64,000 bases of DNA, taken from contig CACWPS010000003.1 of NCBI GenBank assembly GCA_902762875.1, positions 30,550-94,549 of the forward strand. Direction: 5' to 3'. Below are positions 17,165 through 24,403 of the stretch, one piece after another. The notes below the pieces were generated by a model. The model saw only the letters and a list, made by a program, of their open reading frames with translations. It did no database searches and was not told the origin of the DNA. Every line of letters starts with the position of its first letter. Positions within the stretch are counted from its first letter, which is position 1. Source of the DNA: Oscillospiraceae bacterium (GTDB taxonomy: Bacteria > Bacillota > Clostridia > Oscillospirales > Acutalibacteraceae). The position numbers and the translations under genes are program-made.

Positions 17165-18583
17165 ATGAAGCTTAAGCTTTTTAAAAAATACTTCTTTACA
17201 ACCTCACTTATAATAGTATTCAGCCTCTCGGTTATGATGATGATTTTGTCCTTTGCACTTAATAATCACCTTGCAAAGGAAAAATATAAATCCTTAAGCA
17301 AAAGCTGTACGGAGGTTACCGAGTATATTGCGGAGCTGTCCGACGGGGAAATCGGAGAAGAGGATTTTGTTAAGACTTTAAATGCGATTGCCTCGGTTTC
17401 GGATGTAGATATTCTTATTTCCGACAGTACAGGCACGGTTATAGTTTGCGGCTGTGACGATTGGATAAATGACGGTAAGTGCTTTCATTCCGAAAAAATA
17501 ATTTCTAATGAGGTACTCGCAGGTAAGGGCGGGCAGGCCTCTTTCAGGCTCGGCACCCTTGATATTTATAAAAACCCGCATTATATAGCATCCGAGCCGA
17601 TTAAAGATAGCGAGAACAACCGCATCGGAACGGTCTTCAGCACTGCACCGCTTTCCTCTATACGGGATCTGATGCTCACAATAATTCGGCTTTACCTGCT
17701 TTCGGCGATTATCCCGATAATTTTAATGTTCTTTGCAATTTACACCATGACCTACCGTATGACAAAGCCATTAAAGCTTATGTCGGAGGCATCAAAGGCT
17801 ATGGCAAAGGGAGATTTTTCAAAGCGGATACCCGTAACCAGCGATGATGAAATAGGCGAGCTTGCGGTTTCCTTTAACCAGATGACAAACTCCCTTGTAC
17901 AGCTTGAGGGAATGAGAAAGAGCTTCGTTGCGAATGTTTCCCACGAGCTTAAAACCCCGATGACCACCATAGGCGGCTTTATTGACGGCATACTTGACGG
18001 CACCATTGAGCCTGAAAAACAGCACTATTACCTAACAGTTGTATCGGATGAGGTTAAAAGACTTTCACGCCTTGTGCAGTCAATGCTTAGTATGGCAAAG
18101 CTTGAATCGGGCGAGTTTGTGCTAAAGCCGGAGCTTTTTGACTTCAGGGAACTGCTTTGTACTATTGTTATAAGTCAGGAGCAGAGGATTGAGTCACAAA
18201 AGCTTAATATTTCAGGCCTTGACGAGATACAAAGTATTTCGGTAAATGCCGACCGTGACCTTATTCATCAGGTTATATACAATCTTGTTGACAATGCGAT
18301 TAAATTTACCGACGAATCGGGGACAATAGACTTTAAGCTTAAAAAAGACAGTAAAAAGCTTGTTTTCATCATAACCAATACAGGCAAGGGAATACCCGAA
18401 AACGAGCTGCCCTATGTTTTTGACAGATTTTATAAAGGCGATAAGTCCCGTTCGGCGGTTAAAAACAGCACGGGCCTCGGTCTTTATATCGTTAAAACCA
18501 TTCTTAAGGCGCACGGCGGCTCAATTACCGTTACCAGCCGTGAAAACGACTTTACATCATTTAGTGTGACGCTACCACTTTGA
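17165..18583 (+). CDS. two-component sensor histidine kinase
   Basis: 472 residues. TM1 lies at about 10-33 and TM2 at about 168-195, bracketing an extracytoplasmic sensor of about 135 residues. A HAMP linker (KPLKLMSEASKAMAKGDFSKRI) follows, then the HisKA box with phospho-His in SHELKTPMT, and HATPase motifs NLVDNAIKFT, FDRFYKGDKS and GLGLYIVKTI. It phosphorylates the preceding regulator. The HtrA-like protease gene follows after 19 bases, suggesting an envelope-stress-type output as in CssRS-HtrA; that link is inference. Confidence 0.94.
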   Translation: MKLKLFKKYFFTTSLIIVFSLSVMMMILSFALNNHLAKEKYKSLSKSCTEVTEYIAELSDGEIGEEDFVKTLNAIASVSDVDILISDSTGTVIVCGCDDWINDGKCFHSEKIISNEVLAGKGGQASFRLGTLDIYKNPHYIASEPIKDSENNRIGTVFSTAPLSSIRDLMLTIIRLYLLSAIIPIILMFFAIYTMTYRMTKPLKLMSEASKAMAKGDFSKRIPVTSDDEIGELAVSFNQMTNSLVQLEGMRKSFVANVSHELKTPMTTIGGFIDGILDGTIEPEKQHYYLTVVSDEVKRLSRLVQSMLSMAKLESGEFVLKPELFDFRELLCTIVISQEQRIESQKLNISGLDEIQSISVNADRDLIHQVIYNLVDNAIKFTDESGTIDFKLKKDSKKLVFIITNTGKGIPENELPYVFDRFYKGDKSRSAVKNSTGLGLYIVKTILKAHGGSITVTSRENDFTSFSVTLPL

Positions 18584-18602
18584 TACAGAACGGAGAATAA
18601 AA

Positions 18603-20054
18603 ATGGAAGAATTCTTTGATAAAGAAGACTGCGTGGATGAGGGAACAGAAGTCTCGGAAAACACCGAAGCTACTGCCTTTGAGGATAATTCAGAAAATCA
18701 GAATGAGAACCCCGAAGAACAGGGCACGCAAAACAGCGAGGAAAATAATAATTCTCCTGAGGAACAGGAGCAAAACCCACCTTACTCCTCGCAAAATTTC
18801 GGCTATCCCGATTTTGGCGGGGATAATACCGCTGTACAGAACAGGATAAACTACTCCGATGTACTGCCCGTTAACGATTATAAGCCTATGAGCAGGGGAC
18901 TTAAGGTTTTTGCTTTGATTATGGCGGCGGTTATAATGCTTACGGGTGCGTCGGTTGCAGGCTACTTCTTAGGCAGAAGCAGCGTAGGCTCAGGGGCACG
19001 CAAAAATGTTGCGGTTAATTTGGCGGCAAAGCCTGCTGATACGGACGAGCTGACAGCCGCCCAAGTTTACGAAAAGGTAAACAGCTCCGTTGTTGGTATT
19101 ACGGTGTATAATTCCGCCGGAGACGGCTCTCAGGCGAGCGGTGTTTTCTACTCCGAGGACGGGTATATTGTAACCAACGACCATATTTATTCAGAGGTGG
19201 GGGCTCCTAAGTTTAAGGTTTATACATCGGACGGTAAGGAATATGACGCAAAGTATATTGCCGGTGATCAGGTAAGCGACCTTGCGGTGCTTAAAATTGA
19301 CTCAAGCGGCTTTGCTCCTGCCCAGTTTGGAAATTCGGACGAAATTGTATTCGGTGAAAATGTTGTCGCCATAGGCAGACCAAGCGACGCTACACAGGCT
19401 TCCAGCATTACAAAGGGTATTATTTCTTCTACGGGAAGACGGGTAAGAACCACATCTAACTACTCCGCAAAGCTTATCCAGACCGACAGCGCCATTAACC
19501 CCGGCAGCTCGGGCGGTGCGCTTGTAAATATGTACGGTCAGGTAATAGGTATTACCTCTTCAAAGCTGGCGGGAGTAAGCTATGATGCGGTGGGATACGC
19601 TATACCTACAAAGACGATGAAACGCATTTGCGAGGAGCTTATAAAGGAAGGAAAGGTTGTCAGCCGTGCAAAGCTGGGTATAACCTATACTGCAATTAAT
19701 TCGGTAACTGCCGAGATTAACGGTTATGACTGTGTGGGTCTGTATGTTGCCTCGGTTTCGGAGGATAGCGACCTTTTCGGCAAGATTTCCGAGGGCGATG
19801 TAATTACCCATATAAACGGCATAGAGGTTACAAGCGATGATATCGTGCTTGATATTATAGAGGAAAGCTCCGCAGGGGATAAAATTTCGGTCACCGTGTT
19901 AAACACAAAGGGAAATGAAGTCACCCTCGAAGCACAGCTCAAAGCGAATACAGGTGAGTCAAGCTATTCTACTGTAATTGATTCGTATGAAAACAAGGAT
20001 GACAACAGCTCAGACGGCTCGGGCGGAACGTTTAATTTCCCGTTCGGGGAGTAA
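18603..20054 (+). CDS. HtrA/DegP-like membrane-anchored serine protease with PDZ domain
   Basis: 483 residues. A very acidic, Gln/Asn-rich cytoplasmic N-terminus (about 1-95) precedes one membrane segment (about 102-125). The trypsin-like domain carries the triad His194 (TNDHI), Asp226 (VSDLAV) and Ser303 (PGSSGGA). A PDZ domain (about 355-450) includes EGDVITHINGIEV. Family members degrade or refold misfolded exported proteins. The gene follows a two-component pair as in the Bacillus CssRS/HtrA control circuit. A terminator follows at 20083-20118. Confidence 0.93.
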   Translation: MEEFFDKEDCVDEGTEVSENTEATAFEDNSENQNENPEEQGTQNSEENNNSPEEQEQNPPYSSQNFGYPDFGGDNTAVQNRINYSDVLPVNDYKPMSRGLKVFALIMAAVIMLTGASVAGYFLGRSSVGSGARKNVAVNLAAKPADTDELTAAQVYEKVNSSVVGITVYNSAGDGSQASGVFYSEDGYIVTNDHIYSEVGAPKFKVYTSDGKEYDAKYIAGDQVSDLAVLKIDSSGFAPAQFGNSDEIVFGENVVAIGRPSDATQASSITKGIISSTGRRVRTTSNYSAKLIQTDSAINPGSSGGALVNMYGQVIGITSSKLAGVSYDAVGYAIPTKTMKRICEELIKEGKVVSRAKLGITYTAINSVTAEINGYDCVGLYVASVSEDSDLFGKISEGDVITHINGIEVTSDDIVLDIIEESSAGDKISVTVLNTKGNEVTLEAQLKANTGESSYSTVIDSYENKDDNSSDGSGGTFNFPFGE

Positions 20055-20082
20055 GTGCAGAGGCGGAGTCAATAAAACAGTT

Positions 20083-20118
20083 AAATGCCGTGTATCCATT
20101 GCGATACACGGCATTTTT
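20083..20118 (+). terminator. terminator after htrA-like gene
   Basis: AAATGCCGTGTATC (20083-20096) pairs perfectly with GATACACGGCATTT (20103-20116), followed by T residues. It closes the kinase-protease operon. Confidence 0.9.
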
Positions 20119-20134
20119 ATAAGCGCTTTTTTGG

Positions 20135-20644
20135 GGCTCCCTTGTGTAAAGGGTAACTCCTCGCAGTGCGAGGAGATGTCACGGAGTGACAGAGGTGACC
20201 GCCGCCGTCAGCGGCTGTCAGCCGTCAGGCTGACTGAGGGATTGTTTGCAGATATTATCAATGTACTCACACACACCACGAAAATTGCGGGTAACTTCGT
20301 TGTTTGGTATGCGTAGAATCTTTAATCCATAGCCTTCAAGAAAAGTGTCACGCTCAATATCTTTTTCTTTGTTTTCATCCTCATAGTGTTGAGAACCATC
20401 TAACTCAATCACAAGTTTTGCTTGAGCGCTGTAAAAATCAGCAATGTATTTTCCCAATACTTTCTGGCGGGAAAACCGAACCGGATAGGTACGGAGGAAA
20501 TCGTACCATAGATGCCGTTCCTCCTTAGTCATTTCTTTTCGTAGCTGTTTTGCAAAAGGAACTAACTGCTTATTATGCTTTGACTGCATTGCAATCCCTC
20601 CGTCACGGCCTATGCCGTGCCACCTCCCTTTACACAAGGGAGGC
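20135..20644. mobile_element. DUF559 cassette A (hairpin-ended, 510 bp)
   Basis: The ends form imperfect terminal inverted repeats: GGCTCCCTTGTGTAAAGGG at 20135-20153 and its counterpart at 20624-20644. Each end is a chain of stem-loops. On the left these are CTCCTCGC/GCGAGGAG (20157-20175), TGTCAC/GTGACA (20177-20191), GCCGC/GCGGC (20201-20215) and GTCAGCC/GGCTGAC (20217-20234). On the right they are CACGGC/GCCGTG (20604-20619) and CTCCCTT/AAGGGAG (20624-20642). The only gene is a DUF559 nuclease on the minus strand. A second cassette with the same plan lies at 22702-23148. No target duplication was found. Mobility is inferred. Confidence 0.65.
20218..20589 (-). CDS. DUF559 endonuclease-like protein (cassette A)
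   Basis: 123 residues. MTKEERHLWYDFLR, RFSRQKVLGKYIADFY and LVIELDGSQHYE are hallmarks of the DUF559 family, a Vsr/PD-(D/E)XK-like nuclease fold. The putative metal ligands are the Asp of ADFY and the Glu/Asp of IELDG. The start at 20589 follows GGAGGGATTGCA, which is part of the repeat end. The last codons (QSLSQPDG-stop) read into the GTCAGCC hairpin. The encoded activity is untested; members are usually annotated only as endonuclease-domain proteins. It is homologous over its full length to the product at 22696-23094. Confidence 0.8.
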   Translation of the reverse strand: MQSKHNKQLVPFAKQLRKEMTKEERHLWYDFLRTYPVRFSRQKVLGKYIADFYSAQAKLVIELDGSQHYEDENKEKDIERDTFLEGYGLKILRIPNNEVTRNFRGVCEYIDNICKQSLSQPDG

Positions 20645-20660
20645 TTTGTTGCTTTTAGAT

Positions 20661-21071
20661 TTAACATTCTACAGGCTGCCATGCAAACGGCAACAAATCT
20701 CTTGCTTTAACCTTAATTAAGCTACCGTTTTCGTCATTTACAATCACCTTGATATCGGGACAATATTCAAAAAGCATCTGTCGGCAATTACCGCAAGGCG
20801 GAATCACACAATTAATATGTTTCTCGTGAACGGCAACGATTGTATCAAATTCACGCTCACCGTTTGAAATTGCGGTGCCAATGGTAATGTATTCCGCACA
20901 GGAGCCGTGAATACCGTCACAGTTTACACCTGTGTATATATTTCCGTTCTTGCACAAAACGGTACAGCCGACAGTATGATTGTATATACCGTCGTCAAAA
21001 TTCTTTTCTAAAACTTCTAATCCTAAAGCTATGAGCTCTTTATCTTTTTCGGTTATTGAATATAGCTCCAT
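20661..21071 (-). CDS. cytidine deaminase family protein
   Basis: 136 residues. The zinc site is formed by CAE (HGSCAEYITIG, about 57-67) and PCGNCRQ (about 92-98), as in homotetrameric cytidine deaminases. The Glu of CAE is the proton shuttle. The family converts (deoxy)cytidine to (deoxy)uridine in pyrimidine salvage. A blasticidin-deaminase-like subfamily is an alternative. The gene lies directly beside the right end of DUF559 cassette A, only 16 bases from the repeat. Confidence 0.85.
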   Translation of the reverse strand: MELYSITEKDKELIALGLEVLEKNFDDGIYNHTVGCTVLCKNGNIYTGVNCDGIHGSCAEYITIGTAISNGEREFDTIVAVHEKHINCVIPPCGNCRQMLFEYCPDIKVIVNDENGSLIKVKARDLLPFAWQPVEC

Positions 21072-21081
21072 ATTAACCTCA

Positions 21082-21633
21082 TTATCGCTTTGTCAGTATT
21101 TCAATGATTTGCGAATAAATGGTGTTGTCGTTCAAAAAGCGCTCTTTGATATAATTTGCCTGTTCCTCGTCCGAGACCAAAAGCTTTACGCTCATAAAGG
21201 GCTGTCCGCCGTCCATAGCCGAGCAGGTGATAAACATTTTTCCGTTTTCTTTTGTGATTTTTATATCGCTTTCCTTGGCGTTTCTGAAATGTGCGACCAT
21301 TTTAACTGCGGCGTTATACGCTCTGTCCTTTACCGAGTAGGCAAGAGAGGTTTTAAGGGTTTCGGCAATACTTCTGCCGCTTTGGGTAATAATATATGTG
21401 TCGTCCTTACTGTCTACAAGCTCCAAATGCCCGCTTTTGCACAGCGAGTCAATAGAGTCGTTCACTTCAAAGCAGTTAGCTATTCCCTCATAATGCAGGG
21501 TATTAGCGAGCATTCGCCCCGGTACGGGTGCGTTAATTGATGAAATGACATAACAAATTAATATTTTTATTTCTGCTGTGCTGAACAAACCGCCTACCGG
21601 GGATACTCCGGCGGAAACTGCATCCCTTTCCAA
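21082..21633 (-). CDS. DUF4364 family protein
   Basis: 183 residues. The N-terminal winged-helix-like half (LFSTAEIKILICYVISSINAPVPG ... NDSIDSLCKSGHLELV ... ITQSGRSIAETL) and C-terminal alpha/beta region match DUF4364, a Clostridia family of putative regulators with unknown targets. The start is TTG at 21633, preceded by TAAAGGAG. It lies ten bases upstream of the cytidine deaminase gene and probably shares its transcript. Confidence 0.78.
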   Translation of the reverse strand: MERDAVSAGVSPVGGLFSTAEIKILICYVISSINAPVPGRMLANTLHYEGIANCFEVNDSIDSLCKSGHLELVDSKDDTYIITQSGRSIAETLKTSLAYSVKDRAYNAAVKMVAHFRNAKESDIKITKENGKMFITCSAMDGGQPFMSVKLLVSDEEQANYIKERFLNDNTIYSQIIEILTKR

Positions 21634-21751
21634 AAGGCTTACTCCTTTACTGTTGATTTATTATATTATAACTTTAATTGGTGCTTTTTTCAAGTGTAAA
21701 AGAGTAAAAAACAACAATTCAATAAAAGTGGGCGAAAATGCTATTTTTTTC

Positions 21752-21780
21752 TTGACAATGGGACAAAGTGTTGATATAAT
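21752..21780 (+). promoter_or_regulatory. tRNA-Lys promoter (perfect consensus)
   Basis: TTGACA (21752-21757), a 17-base spacer and TATAAT (21775-21780) lie 17 bases before the tRNA. Confidence 0.9.
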
Positions 21781-21797
21781 AATAAAGCTGTTTATTT

Positions 21798-21873
21798 GAT
21801 TCATTAGCTCAGTTGGCAGAGCACTTGACTTTTAATCAAGGTGTCCGGGGTTCGAATCCCCGATGGATCACCA
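21798..21873 (+). tRNA. tRNA-Lys (TTT)
   Basis: 76 nt with encoded CCA. The acceptor stem is GATTCAT/ATGGATC, the anticodon loop CTTTTAA with anticodon TTT, and the T-arm CCGGGGTTCGAATCCCCG. A perfect promoter precedes it and a G-U-containing terminator hairpin follows at about 21878-21906. Its 3' part is duplicated downstream. Confidence 0.97.
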
Positions 21874-21922
21874 ACAAAGCATCGGCTTTTGTCGGTGCTT
21901 TTTTATTTCATATCAAATCGGG
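21856..21922 (+). repeat. 67-bp direct repeat, copy 1 (tRNA-Lys 3' half plus terminator)
   Basis: It runs from within the T-arm through CCA and the terminator hairpin. It is identical to 22037-22103, 181 bases downstream. Such duplication of a tRNA 3' end is what site-specific integration leaves behind. Confidence 0.9.
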
Positions 21923-22036
21923 GATTCGAACCCTGAGAGGGTGAGTGGCGTTAAGAAAACAGTCCGGTGGACTGTTTTTAGTCACGAAGTCCGCAGCGGT
22001 CATACCGCAAGGACGAAATACGCCTACGGCGGATTT
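21923..22036. repeat. hairpin-rich insert between the tRNA-Lys repeats
   Basis: 114 bases with stems AAAACAGTCC/GGACTGTTTT, GCGGT/ACCGC and CGCC/GGCG. Together with the end of copy 1 it begins with an inverted copy of the tRNA T-arm (GGGATTCGAACCC). No coding potential seen. Confidence 0.65.
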
Positions 22037-22103
22037 ATCCCCGATGGATCACCAACAAAGCATCGGCTTTTGTCGGTGCTTTTTTATTTCATATCAAATC
22101 GGG
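22037..22103 (+). repeat. 67-bp direct repeat, copy 2
   Basis: Exact copy of 21856-21922, including tRNA-Lys 3' end, CCA and terminator. It has no 5' half, so it is not a functional tRNA. Confidence 0.9.
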
Positions 22104-22121
22104 ATTTCGTAATGAATCTTT

Positions 22122-22652
22122 TTACGATTCAAACCGTTTATACAGTAAATCTACGGCTTTACAGGCAAAAAAGCCGATAAATACGCCGAGAATAATGCCC
22201 GCTAAGACATCGGTGGGATAGTGCACATAAAGGTAAAGCCTTGAAAAGGCGATAATTACCGCAAGAATAAGGGCGGGAATGCCTATGCGTTTATCCCGTA
22301 TCATCAGCACGGTCGCCGCCTCAAAGGAGGCGAGGGTGTGGCCCGACGGAAAAGAATAGTCCGAAAGGCGGGCAATCAGAATTTCAATACCCTCGTTTAA
22401 ATCATAAGGCCGTATGCGCCCCACAAGATTTTTTAAAAGCAGATTTCCGATAATAAGCCCGCCTATAAGGGCTAGCGCAACCGAAAAGCCCGTCTTGCGG
22501 GTTTTTTTGAATATTAAAAGCAGTACCGCCGCTATAATCCAGATAATACCGCCGTTTGCAAGACTTGTTATCACGGGCATTACCGCATCAAGAAACGGGC
22601 AGGCGAGATGCTCCCTTATAAAATCAAGTATTCTAAGCTCAAATTCGTTCAA
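22122..22652 (-). CDS. PAP2-family phosphatase
   Basis: 176 residues with about five membrane segments. The three phosphatase motifs are present: KNLVGRIRP (about 74-82), PSGH (about 102-105) and SRLYLYVHYPTDVLAG (about 137-152) with its catalytic His. The family dephosphorylates undecaprenyl pyrophosphate, phosphatidic acid or related lipids at the membrane. The closely placed SRxYxxxHxPxDV motif is typical of UppP/BcrC-like enzymes; the substrate is not certain. Confidence 0.9.
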   Translation of the reverse strand: MNEFELRILDFIREHLACPFLDAVMPVITSLANGGIIWIIAAVLLLIFKKTRKTGFSVALALIGGLIIGNLLLKNLVGRIRPYDLNEGIEILIARLSDYSFPSGHTLASFEAATVLMIRDKRIGIPALILAVIIAFSRLYLYVHYPTDVLAGIILGVFIGFFACKAVDLLYKRFES

Positions 22653-22695
22653 GTTTTTCAGCTCCTTTTAATTTACTATATATTTGTGATACAAA

Positions 22696-23094
22696 TCAGT
22701 CGGCTCCCTCTGACGAGGGAGCTGTCAGCGAAGCTGACTGAGGGAGAGATTTTTTAACCGCTAAATCTATGTATTCGCATACACCGGAGAAATTACGGTC
22801 AATATCCAAATTACAAATTCTTAAAACCGTTAGATTCATATTTTCCAAATCTTTTGTACGAATTTTGTCTTTTTCCGCTTGCTCTGAGGTATAGTGTCCG
22901 CCGCCGTCAAGTTCAATAACGAGCCTTGCTTTTGCACAATAGAAATCCGTTATATAATTTCCAATAGCTTTCTGCCTTTGGAATCGTATAGGGTAATTTC
23001 TTAAAAACTCATACCAAAGTTTTCGCTCCCACGGTGTCATATTATTTCTCAAGATTTTAGCAAGAGGGATATTGGCTTTATTGTATTCCTTCAT
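22696..23094 (-). CDS. DUF559 endonuclease-like protein (cassette B)
   Basis: 132 residues. MTPWERKLWYEFLR, RFQRQKAIGNYITDFY and LVIELDGGGHY align with the cassette A protein. The putative metal ligands are the Asp of TDFY and the Glu/Asp of IELDG. The start at 23094 follows GGAGGGAGAGAAA, again supplied by the repeat end. The last residues (QSASLTAPSSEGAD) are encoded by the left-end hairpins, with the stop beyond the cassette edge. The function is unproven; a nuclease acting on the cassette's own hairpin ends is one possibility. Confidence 0.8.
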   Translation of the reverse strand: MKEYNKANIPLAKILRNNMTPWERKLWYEFLRNYPIRFQRQKAIGNYITDFYCAKARLVIELDGGGHYTSEQAEKDKIRTKDLENMNLTVLRICNLDIDRNFSGVCEYIDLAVKKSLPQSASLTAPSSEGAD

Positions 23095-23148
23095 TTTCTC
23101 TCCCTCCGTCAAAACTTCGTTTTGCCACCTCCCTCGTCAGAGGGAGGC
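22702..23148. mobile_element. DUF559 cassette B (hairpin-ended, 447 bp)
   Basis: Same plan as cassette A. Left-end hairpins are CTCCCTC/GAGGGAG (22704-22721) and GTCAGC/GCTGAC (22724-22738). Right-end hairpins are CAAAAC/GTTTTG (23110-23124) and CTCCCTC/GAGGGAG (23129-23146). The ends start GGCTCCCT and finish AGGGAGGC. Stem sequences differ from cassette A but pairing is kept. Target duplication not seen. Confidence 0.65.
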
Positions 23149-23278
23149 TTGATTCGGTTAATTCTAATATACCATTTATCGCCATTATTTTCAAGTTATA
23201 TTCCTGCCGTGTCTTGAACTGAACATTTTTTGTGAGTCTGCACACAAAATAAGATGTGGACTTTATTAAAATATCAGA

Positions 23279-23302
23279 TATAATTTAATTAGAAGCTTCT
23301 AA
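23279..23302 (+). promoter_or_regulatory. -10 box and palindromic operator before the XRE regulator
   Basis: TATAAT at 23279-23284 is followed by the perfect 14-bp palindrome TTAGAAGCTTCTAA (23289-23302). It overlaps the likely transcription start and is a good site for autoregulation by the downstream HTH protein. Confidence 0.6.
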
Positions 23303-23329
23303 TAAAACCTGATTAAAGGAGCACCGAAT

Positions 23330-24262
23330 ATGAATAATGCTGTATTTAAAAATAACTTAAAAAAATTGAGATTGCAAAAAAATCTTACACAAGAGCAGGT
23401 TGCCGATATTTTATGTGTCAGTTCACACACAATTTCAAGGTGGGAATGCGGCACTACCTTCCCTGATGTTATGATGCTGCCGCAAATCGCACAATTATAC
23501 TGTGTAACGATTGATGATTTATATAAGGATAATTCAGTAGCATATGACAACTATGCTCAACGCTTAGCCGCCATTTATGAATCTACCCGTAATCCTTATG
23601 ATTTTATTCAAGCAGAAACAGAATTTTCAAAACTGATAAAAAGCGGTACTCATACCATTGAGGATATAAGGCAATACGGTATAATGCACCAATATATGAT
23701 GCAATACTGTACGAATAAGGCGATTTCTTTGTTTGATGAAATTTTGGAGCAAGATGCTGAATTGAACGAAGAGGTTTATTGGGCTACCAAGCGTCAAAAA
23801 CTGCTTTTATATTCGCAAATCGGAAAAGGCAGTCAAAGCATTTCCGAGCAGTTAGAAAGAATAAACAGCGGCTTGGCAGGAGTACAAGATTGGATATGCT
23901 TGATAGCCGCATACCGTTATAACGGTAATGAAAAGGAGGCATATACTTACTTTAAAAAGGCAGTGATGCAATTTCCTGACAATGCAATTCTTTATGTGTA
24001 CGGCGGTGATGCTTGCAAAAATTTAAAGCTTTATGATGAAGCGTTTGTGTATTGGGATACGGCGATTAAATTGGACGGTTCCGTTTTGGCGGCGAAGTAT
24101 TCAAAGGCAGACTGCTATGAAGAATTATCGGAATTTGAAAAAGCAGGTGCTGTCTGGGAAGAAATTGCACAAGACTTGAAAAATAACGGTTATGATATTG
24201 AATCCGAATTTCCTTCTAAGCAAGCAAAACTATGCGCCGACAGAGTTAAAAAGCACATTTAA
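23330..24262 (+). CDS. XRE-family regulator with TPR domain
   Basis: 310 residues. The N-terminal Cro/CI HTH (about 7-62) contains LTQEQVADILCVSSHTISRWECG. The rest is helical TPR-like repeats, for example AYTYFKKAVMQFPDNAILYVYGGDA and LYDEAFVYWDTAIKLDGS. This architecture resembles peptide- or ligand-sensing HTH-TPR regulators, but no partner peptide gene is visible. AAAGGAG supports the start. It is monocistronic, with a hairpin at 24273-24298 downstream. It sits just outside DUF559 cassette B. Confidence 0.82.
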   Translation: MNNAVFKNNLKKLRLQKNLTQEQVADILCVSSHTISRWECGTTFPDVMMLPQIAQLYCVTIDDLYKDNSVAYDNYAQRLAAIYESTRNPYDFIQAETEFSKLIKSGTHTIEDIRQYGIMHQYMMQYCTNKAISLFDEILEQDAELNEEVYWATKRQKLLLYSQIGKGSQSISEQLERINSGLAGVQDWICLIAAYRYNGNEKEAYTYFKKAVMQFPDNAILYVYGGDACKNLKLYDEAFVYWDTAIKLDGSVLAAKYSKADCYEELSEFEKAGAVWEEIAQDLKNNGYDIESEFPSKQAKLCADRVKKHI

Positions 24263-24272
24263 CTATTATAAG

Positions 24273-24303
24273 ACGGGTGGGAGAGACAGCTCACCCGTAT
24301 TTT
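24273..24303 (+). terminator. terminator after XRE-TPR gene
   Basis: ACGGGTG (24273-24279) pairs with CACCCGT (24292-24298), followed by ATTTTGT. Confidence 0.6.
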
Positions 24304-24359
24304 GTATCCGTTGTATCTCGGCTATAAAACTTTTTCTTGTGCTTTGCAACACATATTGC

Positions 24360-24388
24360 TTGAATAAAACCTATTTATGTGATAATAT
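24360..24388 (+). promoter_or_regulatory. pth-mfd promoter
   Basis: TTGAAT (24360-24365), a 17-base spacer and TAATAT (24383-24388) lie 15 bases before the pth start. Confidence 0.6.
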
Positions 24389-24403
24389 AATAGGCGGTGA
24401 GAA

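Noticed and set aside
20135-23148. CRISPR array
   Set aside because: The repeats are inverted hairpins with no regularly spaced direct repeats; no cas genes in the window.
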